Part shown: in pieces, positions 39,199 to 53,447 of the stretch
Layout: the number at the start of each line of letters is the position of its first letter
How positions within the stretch are numbered: position 1 is the stretch's first letter
Assembly: GCF_052857255.1 (NCBI RefSeq)
Contig: NC_135497.1
Span: 112,735,308 to 112,799,307, forward strand
DNA length: 64,000 nucleotides
Source: Amblyomma americanum
Lineage: Eukaryota > Arthropoda > Arachnida > Ixodida > Ixodidae
Direction: 5' to 3'
Translations under genes and position numbers: made by a program
Notes under the pieces: generated by a model
Seen by the model: the letters and a program-made list of their open reading frames with translations, nothing else
Database searches by the model: none
What the model was told of the DNA's origin: nothing

Positions 39199-41289
39199 TC
39201 ATGAAGGAAAAAAAAGTTGTTTTAAATGTTTGAGGTGAATGTTAAGAATGTCTATATTTTCTTGAAGAAAATTGTTGAGAAGAGTTGGTATCTGATATTT
39301 TAGAGAGTGTGTTGCATAATTAGTTCGATAATGCTCTACTTTCCAGTATAAGGGATTTCGCGTATTATAACCCGATGGCTCTTTGATTACCAACTCACCA
39401 AGCTTAATAAGATAATTATTGTGCTGTAGTTTGCCACGAATCAAACATTTACAAAGCTGGTATCTATGTATATCATTAACGCTTAGCAAATTCAGGTTAT
39501 GGAGCAAGGGTGCAATCGAATGATCATAGGCAGACCGGGTCATAACACGGATTGCCTTATTTTGGAGCCGGGACAGTTTTAACTTGTTGCTTAGTGTGGT
39601 AGTACCCCATACAAGAATGCAATAATTTATGTGCGACATGAACAGAGAATTGTATAGGATTAATGCTATTTTCTGAGGAAGGTAGTCTCTATGGAGATGA
39701 AAAATACCAACCATGTTTCCTAACTTGGAAGCTATGTGGTCCACATGGGCGTCCCAAGACAAGGTTTCTGTAAATAATACGCCTAGCGTTTTAAAACTAG
39801 GTACTATCTCTACTGTGCAATTATTGAGGGTAAGTGTTGTGTTTTGCGGAACAGATCGAGACTTTGCGCGATAAATGATGGCTTTAGTTTTTGTTTCATT
39901 AATTACTAGACCATTTGCCCTTGCCCAGTTACTAACTTTATGTAGAATTGAGTTACCGGTATCAAGAAGTTCTGTGCACGTGTCTGATGAGAGTAATATG
40001 GTGGTGTCGTCTGCATATATTACAAATTCTGCTCGTGCATCAATTGCTGAAATGTCATTAAGATATATGTTAAATAAAAGTGGACCCAATATACTGCCTT
40101 GAGGAACTCCAGAGTTAACTGGCAACGGACATGATGGGTGATCGTTTATGCTTACGTACTGGGAGCGACTACTCAGATAAGACTTCGGTAAGTCTAAAGG
40201 TGGGCCATATATACCATAATATTGTAATTTGTCAGTAAGAAGATTGCGATTCATGTAGTCAAATGCTTTAGTGAAATCAATGAATATGCTTAGTACAAAT
40301 TTCTTAACCTCCAGATTTTTAATTATATATTCTTTCTGCTTAAGAAGAGCTAACTGAGTTGATCGGTACTTGCGAAAACCGTACTGATCGTCGCTTAGTA
40401 TATTCATGTTTTCACAGTATGATGTAAGCCGTTTGTGAATTAATTTTTCAAGTCCTTTCGAGAAGACTGGCAAGATAGAAATAGGACGGTAGTTATTGAG
40501 ATTATTTTTTTCACCTTTTTTATGGATGACAGTTACTTTCGCTAACTACATTGATGCAGGAAAGACACCATCTCTGAAGCACATATTAAATATATCGGTA
40601 AGAATGGGGGCTATGATGTCTAGTACAAATTTGATAGGCTTGATTTGCATGTTATATGCATCACAGCTGCAACTGTTTTTGAGGGACATAAACGCGGTGA
40701 TTACTTCGTTCTCAGTTACTGGATGGAGATACATACTGTTTGTGTGGTTAGGTTTTATAAAAGAACTTGCAGCACCGGTCAACGTCGGTGTCGGCAAATT
40801 AGTAAAGTATTCATTGAATACATTCGCTAAGTCAGAACCGGATATTGTTCGACCATTTATGACAAGATCGTCTACACAACTTGAAGATGCTGACCGAGTT
40901 AAGAGACTGTTTAGTTTGTTCCACGTAACTTTAACGTCACTGGCGGTACTTTGAAATGCATTTTCAAGGTAACTTACTTTAGCAACCTTCAGTGCTTTAT
41001 TAAGATTGTTGCGGTATTTTTTGAACTCGCGCAAGTCGCTGACTTCACGGGTGGCTAAGAATTTGCGAAACAGTTGATTCTTCATGGTAATTTTGGTTAA
41101 CAATTGAGTCGTTATCCAAGGTTTTCGAATTCTTTTAGAGGTACGATATTCTATAACAGGAAAGTATTGATTATAAAGTGTACTTGATTTGTCACGGAAC
41201 AAATCAAATGCGTCACCTGCGTTTACAGCATTTATCACATACGACCAATTGACGTTCTGTAGATCCTGACGAAGCCTTATCAAACTTGA
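39199..41289 (-). pseudogene. LINE-2 ORF2, reverse transcriptase part
   Basis: One reading frame from the insertion point to the stop at 39199, interrupted by a single TAG near 40543 (after SM, before LAKVTVIHKKG). It carries the RT motifs NYRPISILPVFSKGLEKLI, YGFRKYRSTQLALL, FIDFTKAFD, SGVPQGSILGPLLF and the intact catalytic VIYADDTT, followed by the thumb (LVINETKTKAII) and a C-terminal domain (HINYCILVWGTT). Catalytic residues are preserved, so death of this element is recent compared with LINE-1. Confidence 0.9.
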
Positions 41290-41479
41290 GTGGATGAAGC
41301 GCACAAAAGGCACGGCATATAGGCAAAGACGGACACGACACAGGCGCTACTTGCAACTGTTTATTGGATACACGCACGGCTTATTTATAGCCAAGAGGTA
41401 GGGGTGATGGAAAAAAAAACACAAGCAAAGGGTAAAAGATACTGGCGATGGTATGGATACTGCATGGTAGGGAAGTGAC

Positions 41480-43515
41480 TCAAATCTTTCTAAACTTATC
41501 TAAAAATATACTCTCATTCTTATGTATGACTAGCGATGGGGTGCTGATGCAGGAACTCCCGCCTTTTTTAATCCGGTGAGCTTCTAGCAGTTCTCGGGCA
41601 GTCTTATCTTTACTTCTGCAAATGATTTGAGTTTCCTGGAGCTTTGGTGGACAATTCTTCTTCTCTTCTTTGCCGCAGTCCTTGCAGTGATGCGGCAAAT
41701 GTGACCCGGTACCAACTCTTAGTGATCGTTTGTGCTCGGTTAAACGTGCATTAATACATCGGCCTGTCTGGCCGATGTACACCTTTCCACAGGTCAGCGG
41801 GATGCTATAAACCACCCCCACAGCGCATTTCAGAAACGGGTTTACATGCTTAATTTCACATTCTGTTGATTTGGCATCATCATTTCCAATCTTTCGACAC
41901 AGCGATGCAAGTTTTCTGGGTGCAGAGAAGACCACTGGTACTTTGTATTTTGCAGCAACACGCTTAACATTATGAGCCACTTTGTGGGAGTATGGAATCA
42001 CCACCGGTTTGATTTTCTTTTCAGATACTTCACCATCTTCGCTCTTTCTTTCTCTTTCTTTTTTACTTTTTTCAGTAATGCTTCCGTGACAGAACTAATC
42101 ACCAGGGAAGGAAAGCCTGCCTATCTAAGCTTTTGTATCTGTATATCAAAGCTTTCCTTTACTTTATGACAGCACGATTTTTTGAGAGATGTTTCAAGGC
42201 ACATGATGGCAATGGCACGTTTCACAGTTTTAGAGTGCGTCGAATCGTAGGGCAACAATTCTTTGCGGGCACGAGGTCGATACATTCAGCAAACGCCTTC
42301 GTCAGTAATGGTTATGTCAATATCTAAAAACTGCAACTTTTATTCTTCCGCGAGTTCATAAGTAAAATACAAACCCTTGCCATGTTGTTTAAAATCTAAA
42401 AGGATATCCTGCACAGTTTGCAGATAAGTCAAGGGTGATTGCTTAGTCAATATAATTAAAAAATCGTCAACGTACCTAAAGGTCTTGAGAACTTTGCTTG
42501 CGTCAAATGCCACCGATAAGGTTCTGTCAATGCCCGCAAGAAAGATGTTGCACAGTACGGGAGCGACGCACGAACCAATGCATATTTCTCTTTTTTGCAC
42601 ATACATTTCACTTTGAAAAGAAACGCTTGTCGAAGACAAATAAAACTCTAAGAGTGCTAAAAAGTTATCTGCAGATATTCCGGCAGCATTTTGGAAAGCA
42701 ATCAGGCCGCTTGTTTCAATGCAGGCCAAGACAGATGCCATCAACTCTGCATGTGGTATAGAGTAAAAGAGATCAACCACATCTACAAAAAAAATACAAC
42801 CTAGTGATTCGTTCTCGCGCAGCAATTGAATGATTTCCAGACTGTTCTTGACACCAAACGGATCTTCCAGTACCAGGTTATTGAGTTGTTTTTGAAGGTA
42901 GCGGCTAGCAAGATTTTGCCAGGATCCTCTTTTGCTCACTATGCACCTGAAAGGTACACCTTCCTTGTGTGTCTTCGCAGTGAAAAACACATCCAAACTA
43001 TTGCGCTTGCTGTCGTGAATACCTTTTGCGAGCTTCTGTAAACCGAGTTCTTCACATACGGAAATTGCCCGAATTTTTACCCTTCCAGGTTTCAGTTTTG
43101 TAGTCTTGAAATTCTTGTGGATGGCCTGGACTGCTTTCTCGCTGAACATGCCTGACGGCAAGACGACGAAGCCTCCTTCTTTGTCGGCCTGCATAAGTCG
43201 TAGGTCATTGTCGTTGAAAAAAATCTACGGCATGCTTCATTGGAGATCGTTGGCGAGGTCCGAATGTTGGTACCGTCCTGATAAGGCTGTCAACACCGTC
43301 GAGCAGGCACCTTTCCTTGTCCTCCACATGGGCTTTGTTAGAAATCTGTCGATTGAGGGAAAGGAGCTCATGTTCCGGGATCCTCGGCTCGAGGCTGTAC
43401 TTCGGTCCCTTCTTGATGACTTGAACGACGTCTTCCGGAACGTATGCTCCCCCGAGAATCTGAAGAGCCGTACCGCCGTCTTGGGCTTCTTTCCTTCCTT
43501 TGGGTAGCAAAAGCT
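41480..43515 (-). pseudogene. Penelope-like RT plus GIY-YIG endonuclease (left arm)
   Basis: On the minus strand the N-terminal part reads GPKYSLEPRIPEHELLSLNR and QADKEGGFVVLPSG. The RT core reads FFTAKTHKEGVPFRCIVS and the catalytic box FRYVDDFLIIL. A TAA near 42340 interrupts ELAEE. After a frameshift in an A/G-rich run, the C-terminal GIY-YIG domain follows intact: AVGVVYSIPLTCGKVYIGQT, GRCINARLTEH, HHCKDC and KTARELLEAHRI. A telomerase-related RT with an endonuclease of this type defines EN+ Penelope-like elements. This arm extends ~75 bp further 5' than the right arm. Confidence 0.9.
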
Positions 43516-43536
43516 CTGGGTAGTACGTTCCGGAAG

Positions 43537-45490
43537 ACGTCGTTCGAGTCATCAAGAAGGGACCGAAGTACAGCCTCGAGCCGAGGATCCCGGAACATGA
43601 GCTCCTTTCCCTCAATCGACAGATTTCTAACAAAGCCGATGTAGAGGACAAGGAAAGGTGCCTGCTCGACGGTGTTGACAGCCTTATCAGGACGGTACCT
43701 ACTTTCGGACCTCGCCAACGATCTCCAATGAAGCATGTCGTAGATTTTTTCAACGACAATGACCTACGACTTATGCAGGCCGACAAAGAAGGAGGCTTCG
43801 TCGTCTTGCCGTCAGGCATGTTCAGCGAGAAAGCAGTCCAGGCCATCCACAAGAATTTCAAGACTACAAAACTGAAACCTGGAAAGGTAAAAATTCGGGC
43901 AATTTCCGTATGTGAAGAACTCGGTTTACAGAAGCTCCCAAACGGTATTCACGACAGCAAGCGCAATAGTTAGGATGTGTTTTTCACTGCGAAGGCACAC
44001 AAGGAAGGTGTACCTTTCAGGTGCATAGTGAGCGAAAGAGGTTCCTGGCAAAATCTTGTTGGCCGCTACCTTCAAAAACAACTCAATAACCTGGTACTGG
44101 AAGATCCGTTTGGTGTCAAGAACAGTCTGGAAATCATTCAATTGCTGCGGGAGAACGAATCACTAGGTTATATTTTTTCTGTAGATGTGGTTGATCTCTT
44201 TTACTCTATACCACATGCAGAGTTGATGGCATCTGTCTTGGCCTGCATTGAAACAAGCGGCCTGATTGCTTTCCAAAATACTGCCGGAATATCTGCAGAT
44301 AACTTTTTAGCACTCTTAGAGTTTTAATTGTCTTCGACAAGCGTTTCTTTCCAAAGTGAAATGTATGTGCAAAAGAGAGAAATATGCATTGGTTCGTGCG
44401 TCGCTCCCGTACTGTGCAACATCTTTCTTGCGGGCATTGACAGAACCTTATCGGTGGCATTTGACGCAAGCAAAGTTCTCAAGACCTTTAGGTACGTTGA
44501 CGATTTTTTAATTATATTGACTAAGCAATCACCCTTGACTTATTTGCAAACTGTGCAGGATATCCTTTTAGATTTTAAACAACATGGCAAGGGTTTGTAT
44601 TTTACTTATGAACTCGCGGAAGAAAAAAAGTTGCAGTTTTTAGATATTGACATAACCATTACTGACGAAGGCGTTTGCTGGATGTATCGACCTTGTGCCC
44701 GCAAAGAATTGTTGCCCTACGATTCGACGCACCCTAAAACTGTGAAACGTGCCATTGCCATCATGTGCCTTGAAACATCTCTCAAAAAATCGTGCTGTCA
44801 TAAAGTACAGGAAAGCTTTGATATACAGATACAAAAGCTTAGACAGGCAGGCTTTCCTTCCCTGGTAATTAGTTCTGTCACGGAAGTATTACTGAAAAAA
44901 GTAAAAAAAAAGAAAGAGAAAGAAAGAGCGAAGATGGTGAAGTATCTGAAAAGAAAATCAAACCGGTGGTGATTCCATACTCCCACAAAGTGGCTCATAA
45001 TCTTAAGCGTGTTGCTGCAAAATACAAAGTACCAGTGGTCTTCTCTGCACCCAGAAAACTTGCATCGCTGTGTCGAAAGATTGGAAATGATGATGCCAAA
45101 TCAACAGAATGTGAAATTAAGCATGTAAACCCGTTTCTGAAATGCGCTGTGGGGGTGGTTTATAGCATCCCGCTGACCTGTGGAAAGGTGTACATCGGCC
45201 AGACAGGCCGATGTATTAATGCACGTTTAACCGAGCACAAACGATCACTAAGAGTTGGTACCGGGTCACATTTGCCGCATCACTGCAAGGACTGCGGCAA
45301 AGAAGGGAAGAAGAATTGTCAACCAAAGCTCCAGGAAACTCAAATCCTTTGCAGAAGTAAAGATAAGACTGCCCGAGAACTGCTAGAAGCTCACCGGATT
45401 AAAAAAGGCGGGAGTTCCTGCATCAGCACCCCATCGCTAGTCATACATAAGAATGAGAGTATATTTTTAGATAAGTTTAGAAAGATTTGA
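43537..45490 (+). pseudogene. Penelope-like RT plus GIY-YIG endonuclease (right arm)
   Basis: Same protein as the left arm on the plus strand. It is broken by its own stops: TAG at ~43971 and TAA at ~44325 (Tyr codon in the left arm). The TAA that disrupts the left arm is AAA here (ELAEEKKLQFLDIDITI). The YVDD box and the GIY-YIG domain (44966-45490) are intact. The frameshift between RT and endonuclease in the A/G-rich run near 44900-44925 is shared with the left arm although the A-run differs by three bases. Confidence 0.9.
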
Positions 45491-45738
45491 GTCACTTCCC
45501 TACCATGCAGTATCCATACCATCGCCAGTATCTTTTACCCTTTGCTTGTGTTCTTTTTCCATCACCCCTAACTCTTGGCTATAAATAAGGCGTGCGTGTA
45601 TCCAATAGACAGTTGCAAGTAGCGCCTGTGTCGTGTCCGTCTTTGCCTATGTGCCGTGTCTTTTGTGCGCTTCATCCACTCAAGCTATGAACCAACTTGC
45701 CCAAGAACGTGTTTTACTACAATACTTATCAAACTTGA

Positions 45739-46495
45739 AGACAAAATTCTTTGATACAATACAGATCGCGCGGTGTTTATTCGTTTTCTACCTAACTTAA
45801 CACATATAAAAATTGGAAGATGCTCACTGAAGCCGTAAGCCATAACTCCTGACACAGTTTGGTTTAATTCGTAATTAGTTAGAAATAAATCAATTAGCGT
45901 TGCAGAACTGCATGTAACTCTTGTGGGTAGTTTAATAGTATTTTTTATGTAATGTGTCTTAAGTAGAAGACTGAGCTCTCACAGCTGATGAATTTGAAAG
46001 AATGTTAAGATTAAAATCACCGCCACAGACAACATGAAGTCTATTCTCATTAACATATGTAAACAGACGTTCGAGAAACGCAAAAAAAGGTGAATAATTT
46101 CCTTCTGGTGGCCTGTATATTGTTACTAGTATGGGTTTGTCGCATAGTACTGATAGTACTTCTATATCTCTAGTGCAAAGTGTAAAAGATGGCAGCAGCT
46201 CATACTTTATGGTGTCATGTAATAATGATACACCCCCTCCACGACTGTATGTTCTGTTCAAGTTGCATGTATTGTAACCAGGAAGTCTGTAGGCGTCCAT
46301 ATCACATGTGCACCAAGTTTCAGAGAACATTATAACCCGATATTGAATTCTTGACTGACTGAAAAAGGTGTCTAGTAAAGTACTTTTATTTCTTGCCGAC
46401 TGCGTGTTCACGTGAAATACCTTAAACGAAGTTTGGAAACCTGCACCAAGAAAGTTGTATATATTATCTGGATCTATGTAACATTCACCTGACAT
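45739..46495 (-). pseudogene. LINE-2 ORF2, endonuclease part
   Basis: Starts with ATG at 46495. APE-type endonuclease motifs are VFHVNTQSARNKS, IMFSETWC, LNRTYSRGGGVSLL, VTIYRPP and CGGDFNLNILSN. A frameshift follows near 45975. The continuing frame (LKTHYIKNTIKLPTR ... TARSVLYQRILSSSLI) runs to the Penelope insertion point and resumes beyond it as RLRQDLQNVNWSYV, which proves the two parts were one gene. Confidence 0.88.
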
Positions 46496-46539
46496 TTAAG
46501 AAAAAAGAATCCGCTTAACCAAACAACAACCATGGAAAC

Positions 46540-46740
46540 TACAGTTCTATCGTTGCCAGGTCACCTACTGTCTTGACGCGCCACGCATTCTCGCCATCTT
46601 TCCGCCTGACAAAGATCTTTGCATTCCTGTGCCATGCATACTGGAAGTTGTGGCTTTTCGCCCATTATTTCGCGTCCCAGAGAAGAGCCCTGCAATGCTT
46701 AGTCAAGTTTTCTTGAATGTAAACTGACTTTTTGCCACCG
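46540..46740 (-). pseudogene. LINE-2 ORF1 C-terminal remnant
   Basis: The minus strand reads KKSVYIQENLTKHCRALLWD, stop, WAKSHNFQYAWHRN, AKIFVRRKDGENAWRVKTVG. This is collinear with the C-terminus of LINE-1 ORF1 (YDSVYITENMANCSRVLLQA ... YVWHVNGKILVRRKSGDG). The element is truncated upstream of this. Confidence 0.75.
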
Positions 46741-46745
46741 ATAAG

Positions 46746-47383
46746 AACAGGAATTTTCTTTCGCATTTTGAAGCGTTATGTGCACTTTCAAAATAGAAAT
46801 TAATTGATACTTCTATGATCACTCGAATGTTTACTGGATGAATACCGGGAATTTGATGCTGCTATTTCCATCAATTATGACGCATTTTACGAAATTTTAC
46901 ACATCCCTGCAAAATAAACTACCGGTATTTTTCGCTCAGAAGCTAACAAATTGTCTTACTTAAGACAATTGAGGGAAACAAAAAGTGGAAGCTGAACAGA
47001 TAACGAAAATGCTTTGATGAGAAATTTTTGTTCCTTGGATGATGTGGAACATTTACTGCAGTAAAAAAACCTTCGACCACAGGTTGATTACGGTCCTTAA
47101 AGGAGATTTCAAGGTGCAACAAGGGCAACCACGCGACAGATGCAGGAAGAAACTAGTGCCCTTCTTGCTGCATGGCTTGAAACAGCTCCATCTGTGAACA
47201 CACGCCTAAACCACCAGTTTGAGCATCAAACTTTAGCCGGCAGGTGAGAAATAAAAGCTGTAGAGGTGCTGATAAAAGCACTTTTAAAAAAGCACAGCTC
47301 TGTTGGGGCTGTCAGATAAAATATGCTGCACACAGATCATGTACACTCTTTATGTACAGGTGGGCTCCCGGCGGAATCTTTGT
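46746..47383 (-). other. 3' flank of Aurora copy B
   Basis: Between the Aurora stop codon and the truncated 5' end of LINE-2. It presumably holds the 3' UTR. No canonical AATAAA on the minus strand was found, so the polyadenylation site is undetermined. Confidence 0.4.
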
Positions 47384-47488
47384 TCAGAGTGTCTTGCACT
47401 CTATACTGGTGTCGGCATTTGTGGTCACCCAGGGGTGACTCAGGACCTCATCTAGAGAAATTCGGTCGGCAGGCCGTATCTTCAACAA
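47384..47488 (-). CDS. AURKB: Aurora kinase copy B, terminal exon 7
   Basis: A 105-bp exon. A polypyrimidine tract and CAACAG acceptor lead to phase 0 entry, 34 codons and TGA. It encodes LLKIRPADRISLDEVLSHPW, then VTTNADTSIECKTL. It joins in frame to exon 6 (ARNIIVN) and gives the Aurora C-lobe end: the invariant Arg of the R-x-x-L motif (ADRISL) and the HPWV box are present. It is the only copy of this exon in the window, since the corresponding exon of copy A would lie left of position 1. Too short for standard ORF lists. Confidence 0.94.
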   Translation of the reverse strand: MLKIRPADRISLDEVLSHPWVTTNADTSIECKTL

Positions 47489-49948
<2,460 letters not shown>

Positions 49949-50180
49949 ATTTACAATGATGTTCCGGGCATCAGCGCAGACATATGGTGGAAACTGGACT
50001 CTTCCGTCACGAATGCGCCGGTATGTCTCCTGCCGGGTCTCAGATTCGAAAGGCGGCGTGCCGACCAGGAACTCGTAGATGATTATGCCCAGGGCCCAAT
50101 GGTCAACCTTCTCATCGTACGCAGTGCCCTCGACGATCTCTGGTGCCAGGTAATCTAGTGTGCCGCACCTGGTCGCCCGC
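49949..50180 (-). CDS. AURKB: Aurora kinase copy B, exon 6
   Basis: Same length, splice sites and phases as the copy A exon at 229-460. Two substitutions (50121 and 50124) four bases apart both change the protein: PEIVEG is followed by T-A-Y instead of I-V-Y. The activation loop RRATRCGTLDY and TPPFES are unchanged. With exons 4, 5 and 7 it forms an intact partial gene whose 5' exons lie right of the window. Confidence 0.94.
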
Positions 50181-51064
50181 CTGCAGACCGGGTTGCAAGA
50201 ACCACAATTAGAGGACAATGAAACGCAATTAAATACAAGAAAGGATGCTAAAGCAGTATCTTTGCTCCTGCTGCCAGATGATAAGTCTTACAGGCCAGTT
50301 GGCCAGACCACACAAACAGATGGGCATTCAGAACAGAACAAGAATAGAGGATGGCATCGCAATTCTGTGGGCAATGACAGAAGGCTAGTTGTGAAATGAA
50401 GACAGAAAAAGCTAGGGGGTACTGCACTATTAGTTCCTATGCAGGATATTAACGAAAAGGCTGGAAAAACATGTCGGCAATCTGTATTGACGACACGCAC
50501 TGAAATCCAGAACTTTTACATGAGCACACCATAAATATTTTCCTGCGGGAAACTTCTGTATATACAATGCTGTTTCGAACATTTTAAAACATTAATAAGT
50601 CAACTGAATACCCTCTTCAATTCTGTGCCAAGCAGTGTACATTCAGAACTATTTGAACCCTAAAAGACCCAATGAATCAATCTTGCACCGTTGAAAATTG
50701 CTACCAACATGGTCCGAAACTATGGTTGAATATAACAGCCGGTAATGATCAAGATACTATACTGTCTTACACAATGGCCAACACAAAAAAACTTTGGGTG
50801 ACACTGGCGCTCACCTTACGACTATGATTTGAAACCATTAAAAATTCCCTTTGATTGTTTGTGAGTTCCTTGGTACACCCTTTCACAGACATCGACACGC
50901 TTGCTACCATAACAATCTGCTTTATTACACATCAATGTCCATATTAACTGGTGATGCTAATTCGTGACCTTAAGTAACTCAGTGTTCTTGTAATTTAATT
51001 CCGCTACTGTGTGGTGTTAGGTGCTCGTACAAGGCCTCCATTTATACACTGAAGTGACATTTTT

Positions 51065-51132
51065 CGGTGGTGTAGAGGTAGAGTGCCCAGCTCCTGGCCC
51101 AAAGGAAAGTGGTTCGATTCCGCTTGACCACC
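51065..51132 (+). repeat. tRNA-like SINE head (copy B)
   Basis: Duplicate of 1345-1412; the B box GGTTCGATTCC is preserved. Confidence 0.5.
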
Positions 51133-52276
51133 TGTTCACCGTAAAACTACTTTTCTCTGCCACTACCCTCTTTACCAGTCAGGATGATCCAGTCACACCG
51201 GCACAGTCGCCGGGTTTTCTGTTGAACGGGATCTTTAAACCTAACGAGTTATAAACTGACCACAGGAATAGCTGCCACCTGTAGCTATCAATGATAGCCA
51301 GCAATAAAAAAATGTGCTGAAGAAATATATGGCTAAAGCCTCCAATTTTCAGCAACAGAAAGATTACAATTCCAAGAATGAAAAATAAGGAATCGGCAAC
51401 ATGCTACGGGAAGCCTCCCGCATGTTAATGCAGTGACCTTTCACGCAACAGACGTCTCCTCTGCTTCGCTTCTTCGTGCACTGAACTGCCCAGTTCTGGG
51501 CACATCAGTCCTTTTTCTCTTACTTCTCGCGGCTTCTTTCCAATGCCTCCTCTTTTTCAACAACCTGCGACGCGTTCTTTTCACATTTTCAGCAACTCTC
51601 TTCACAATGTGTGCTGGGCGCTTTACCTCAATGGCACCTGTCGGCAAGTTTAATTTTCCTCGCACCTCTGAAGTTTGGCGAGAGAGCTTGCTGTGGTTAC
51701 GGACAGAGTTGCGAGACTGTTTTCTCCGCTCTGCTCTTAATGCTTTTCCGGAGCACCAATCACACGATCCTGCAGACGTCGAACAAGTCCAGGATTCGAG
51801 GACATCAATTTCAATTGTGAACGAACGGTGAAATATTGTAAGGTACTGTTAGGGAACTATTGACAAAATGGTCCATTCTTTTCATGCATAGTAAACCTTC
51901 CTTTTAAGATTGTCGAACGCTTGCATAGAGTAGTATAGAGTGCCACAGAAAACAAATAGGGAACTTTTTTGATGATAGTAAAATGTCAACACCAAAAAAT
52001 ACAGGCCTGTAGAGGGGAGATCTACTGATATATTGATTATTACAGTTGAATTCTACTATATGAAAAAATTGAGTTCACGAACTCCCAATTGAAAATGCAC
52101 AGGTCCAGAATTTATCGGCATGTGGCCCATTTCACTGTATCACCGCTAACTTCACAGGTCCAGCCCTGGCTCTTCACACGCACAGTTCGCGAGCACCTTC
52201 CCAGTCGCTGCTGGCGAGTGGCCGTAGTATATGCCATGCTAAAATTCAATTTAGCATACAGTTTACTGTGCTACAA

Positions 52277-52446
52277 CTGAGAATGAGATGAAAAACGTAG
52301 CGCAAAGAAACGAAGACACAGAAAGACGGACAACACACGGCGCCGTGTGTTGTCCGTCTTTCTGTGTCCTCGTTTCTTTGCGCTACGTTTTTCATCTTGA
52401 AGTTATGAACCAACAAGCCCAAGCATATAACCTTCTGAGAATGAGA
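52277..52446 (+). mobile_element. Copy-B-specific hairpin element with 12-bp target duplication (mini Penelope-like)
   Basis: Absent from copy A, where CTGAGAATGAGA occurs once (2558-2569); here it occurs at both edges (52277-52288 and 52435-52446). Inside, two 55-nt arms (52287-52341 and 52342-52396) form an inverted repeat with one mismatch, centred on GGCGCC. A single ~38-nt tail follows, starting TTGAAGTTATGAACCAACAA and GCCCAAGC. The tail and the CCGTCTTT and GCGCT motifs of the arm match the end of the Penelope-like insertion at 45600-45724, with the same arm-arm-tail order. Confidence 0.88.
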
Positions 52447-53223
52447 GATTTACTGGAGGCGACGACTGCAGTGAGAAAAGTTTTACGGCGACATCCTAGC
52501 AGGCAGCACCTTACTATTACCCGAACATACTTTTCAAAAGCAACTCAGGTGGGTCTTCACAAACCTTTTAGGTTGGTAGCCACATCACACTGCTTCGAGT
52601 CCTCTCGAAGGCCACCACGAACCAGTTTTCAAAAACACAGTGGAAAAGTTTTAAAACAGCGGAAACAGCACATCGACACTGAAACTGAGCCCGCGGCCAG
52701 AAGCTAGAAAAACTCATATGCGTGCTGAATGGCTGAAGTAGTGACTGAAAATGAAGAGTATTTTGATAAAATGCTTAAGACAACCAAATACAAGCCTAAG
52801 AATTTTGTTACTGAAGAGAGAAGTGCGTATGGATGTGCTGGAATTGTATGAGAGTCTAAAATGCAGTGTTGCCCACAGATAACAACAGAACCGAAGCTGT
52901 GAAAATGACAAGTTTCAAACTCTACTTGCGCCCAAATTAAATGTCGCATGGCTGCCAAACTGTGCGAAAGCAATCGGGAACGATAGAAACCTACCGTACA
53001 AGTTCAATTAGAATAGGGTAACCTTCAAAAATCTACGAACATAACTGTTTCAACACATAGCGTCTGAACCACGGTTCGAAGATGCTACATGTCTACGTAT
53101 GGCCACATGTGTTGCGTGAACAAGGCGACTATTCCCAGCTTAGCACGTCAGGTTGTTAAGCGGGTGGACAAAAAAAGACTTAGGCCCGTTTGTGCAATAA
53201 CAAGCAACTTGAACTTAAGGCTT

Positions 53224-53447
53224 AAGGGGTTTGAACATCACAAAACATCTTAGACTACGAGGCACGCCGCAGTGAATGGCTCTCAAAATTTCGACCACCT
53301 GGGTTTCTTTAACGTTCACTGACATCGCACAGTAGATGGGCCTCTTGAATTTCGCCTCCATCGAAATTCGACCGCCGGGGCCGGGATCGAACCCTCGTCC
53401 TTTTGAGTCAGCAGCCAAGCGTCATAACCACTGAGCCACTGCGGCGG
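53224..53447 (-). mobile_element. Ruka-like SINE (copy B)
   Basis: Duplicate of 3348-3571 with a few substitutions. Confidence 0.8.

Larger units (their letters stand above)
41290..45724. mobile_element. Head-to-head Penelope-like element insertion with 14-bp target duplication
   Basis: Flanked by the direct repeat CTTATCAAACTTGA (41276-41289 and 45725-45738), which derives from the interrupted LINE-2 ORF2 frame. Two copies of the same element lie in opposite directions with their 5' ends meeting at ~43520. Both outer ends begin with the same sequence (GTGGATGAAGCGCACAAAAG on the left, its reverse complement on the right). Only the right end carries an extra ~45-bp tail with CTATGAACCAACTTGCCCAA. 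Arms are about 98% identical by eye. Confidence 0.93.
38685..46745 (-). mobile_element. LINE-2: LINE-1-related element, split by a Penelope-like insertion
   Basis: Minus-strand order: ORF1 C-terminal relic (46540-46740), ORF2 endonuclease (45739-46495), a Penelope-like insertion (41290-45724), ORF2 RT (39199-41289), a 3' UTR and an end with AATAATAATATAA near 38690. It is 5'-truncated inside ORF1. The ORF1 and RT relics align with LINE-1, but this copy is much less decayed. Confidence 0.88.

Noticed and set aside
43106..43644. Open frames antisense to the Penelope-like ORFs near the inversion centre
   Set aside because: They are shadows of the well-conserved N-terminal coding sequence on the other strand.
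45490..45724. Hammerhead ribozyme, often present in Penelope-like elements
   Set aside because: I looked for CTGATGA and GAAA core pairs at both outer ends and in the hairpin element and did not see a convincing core. A structure search could overrule this.
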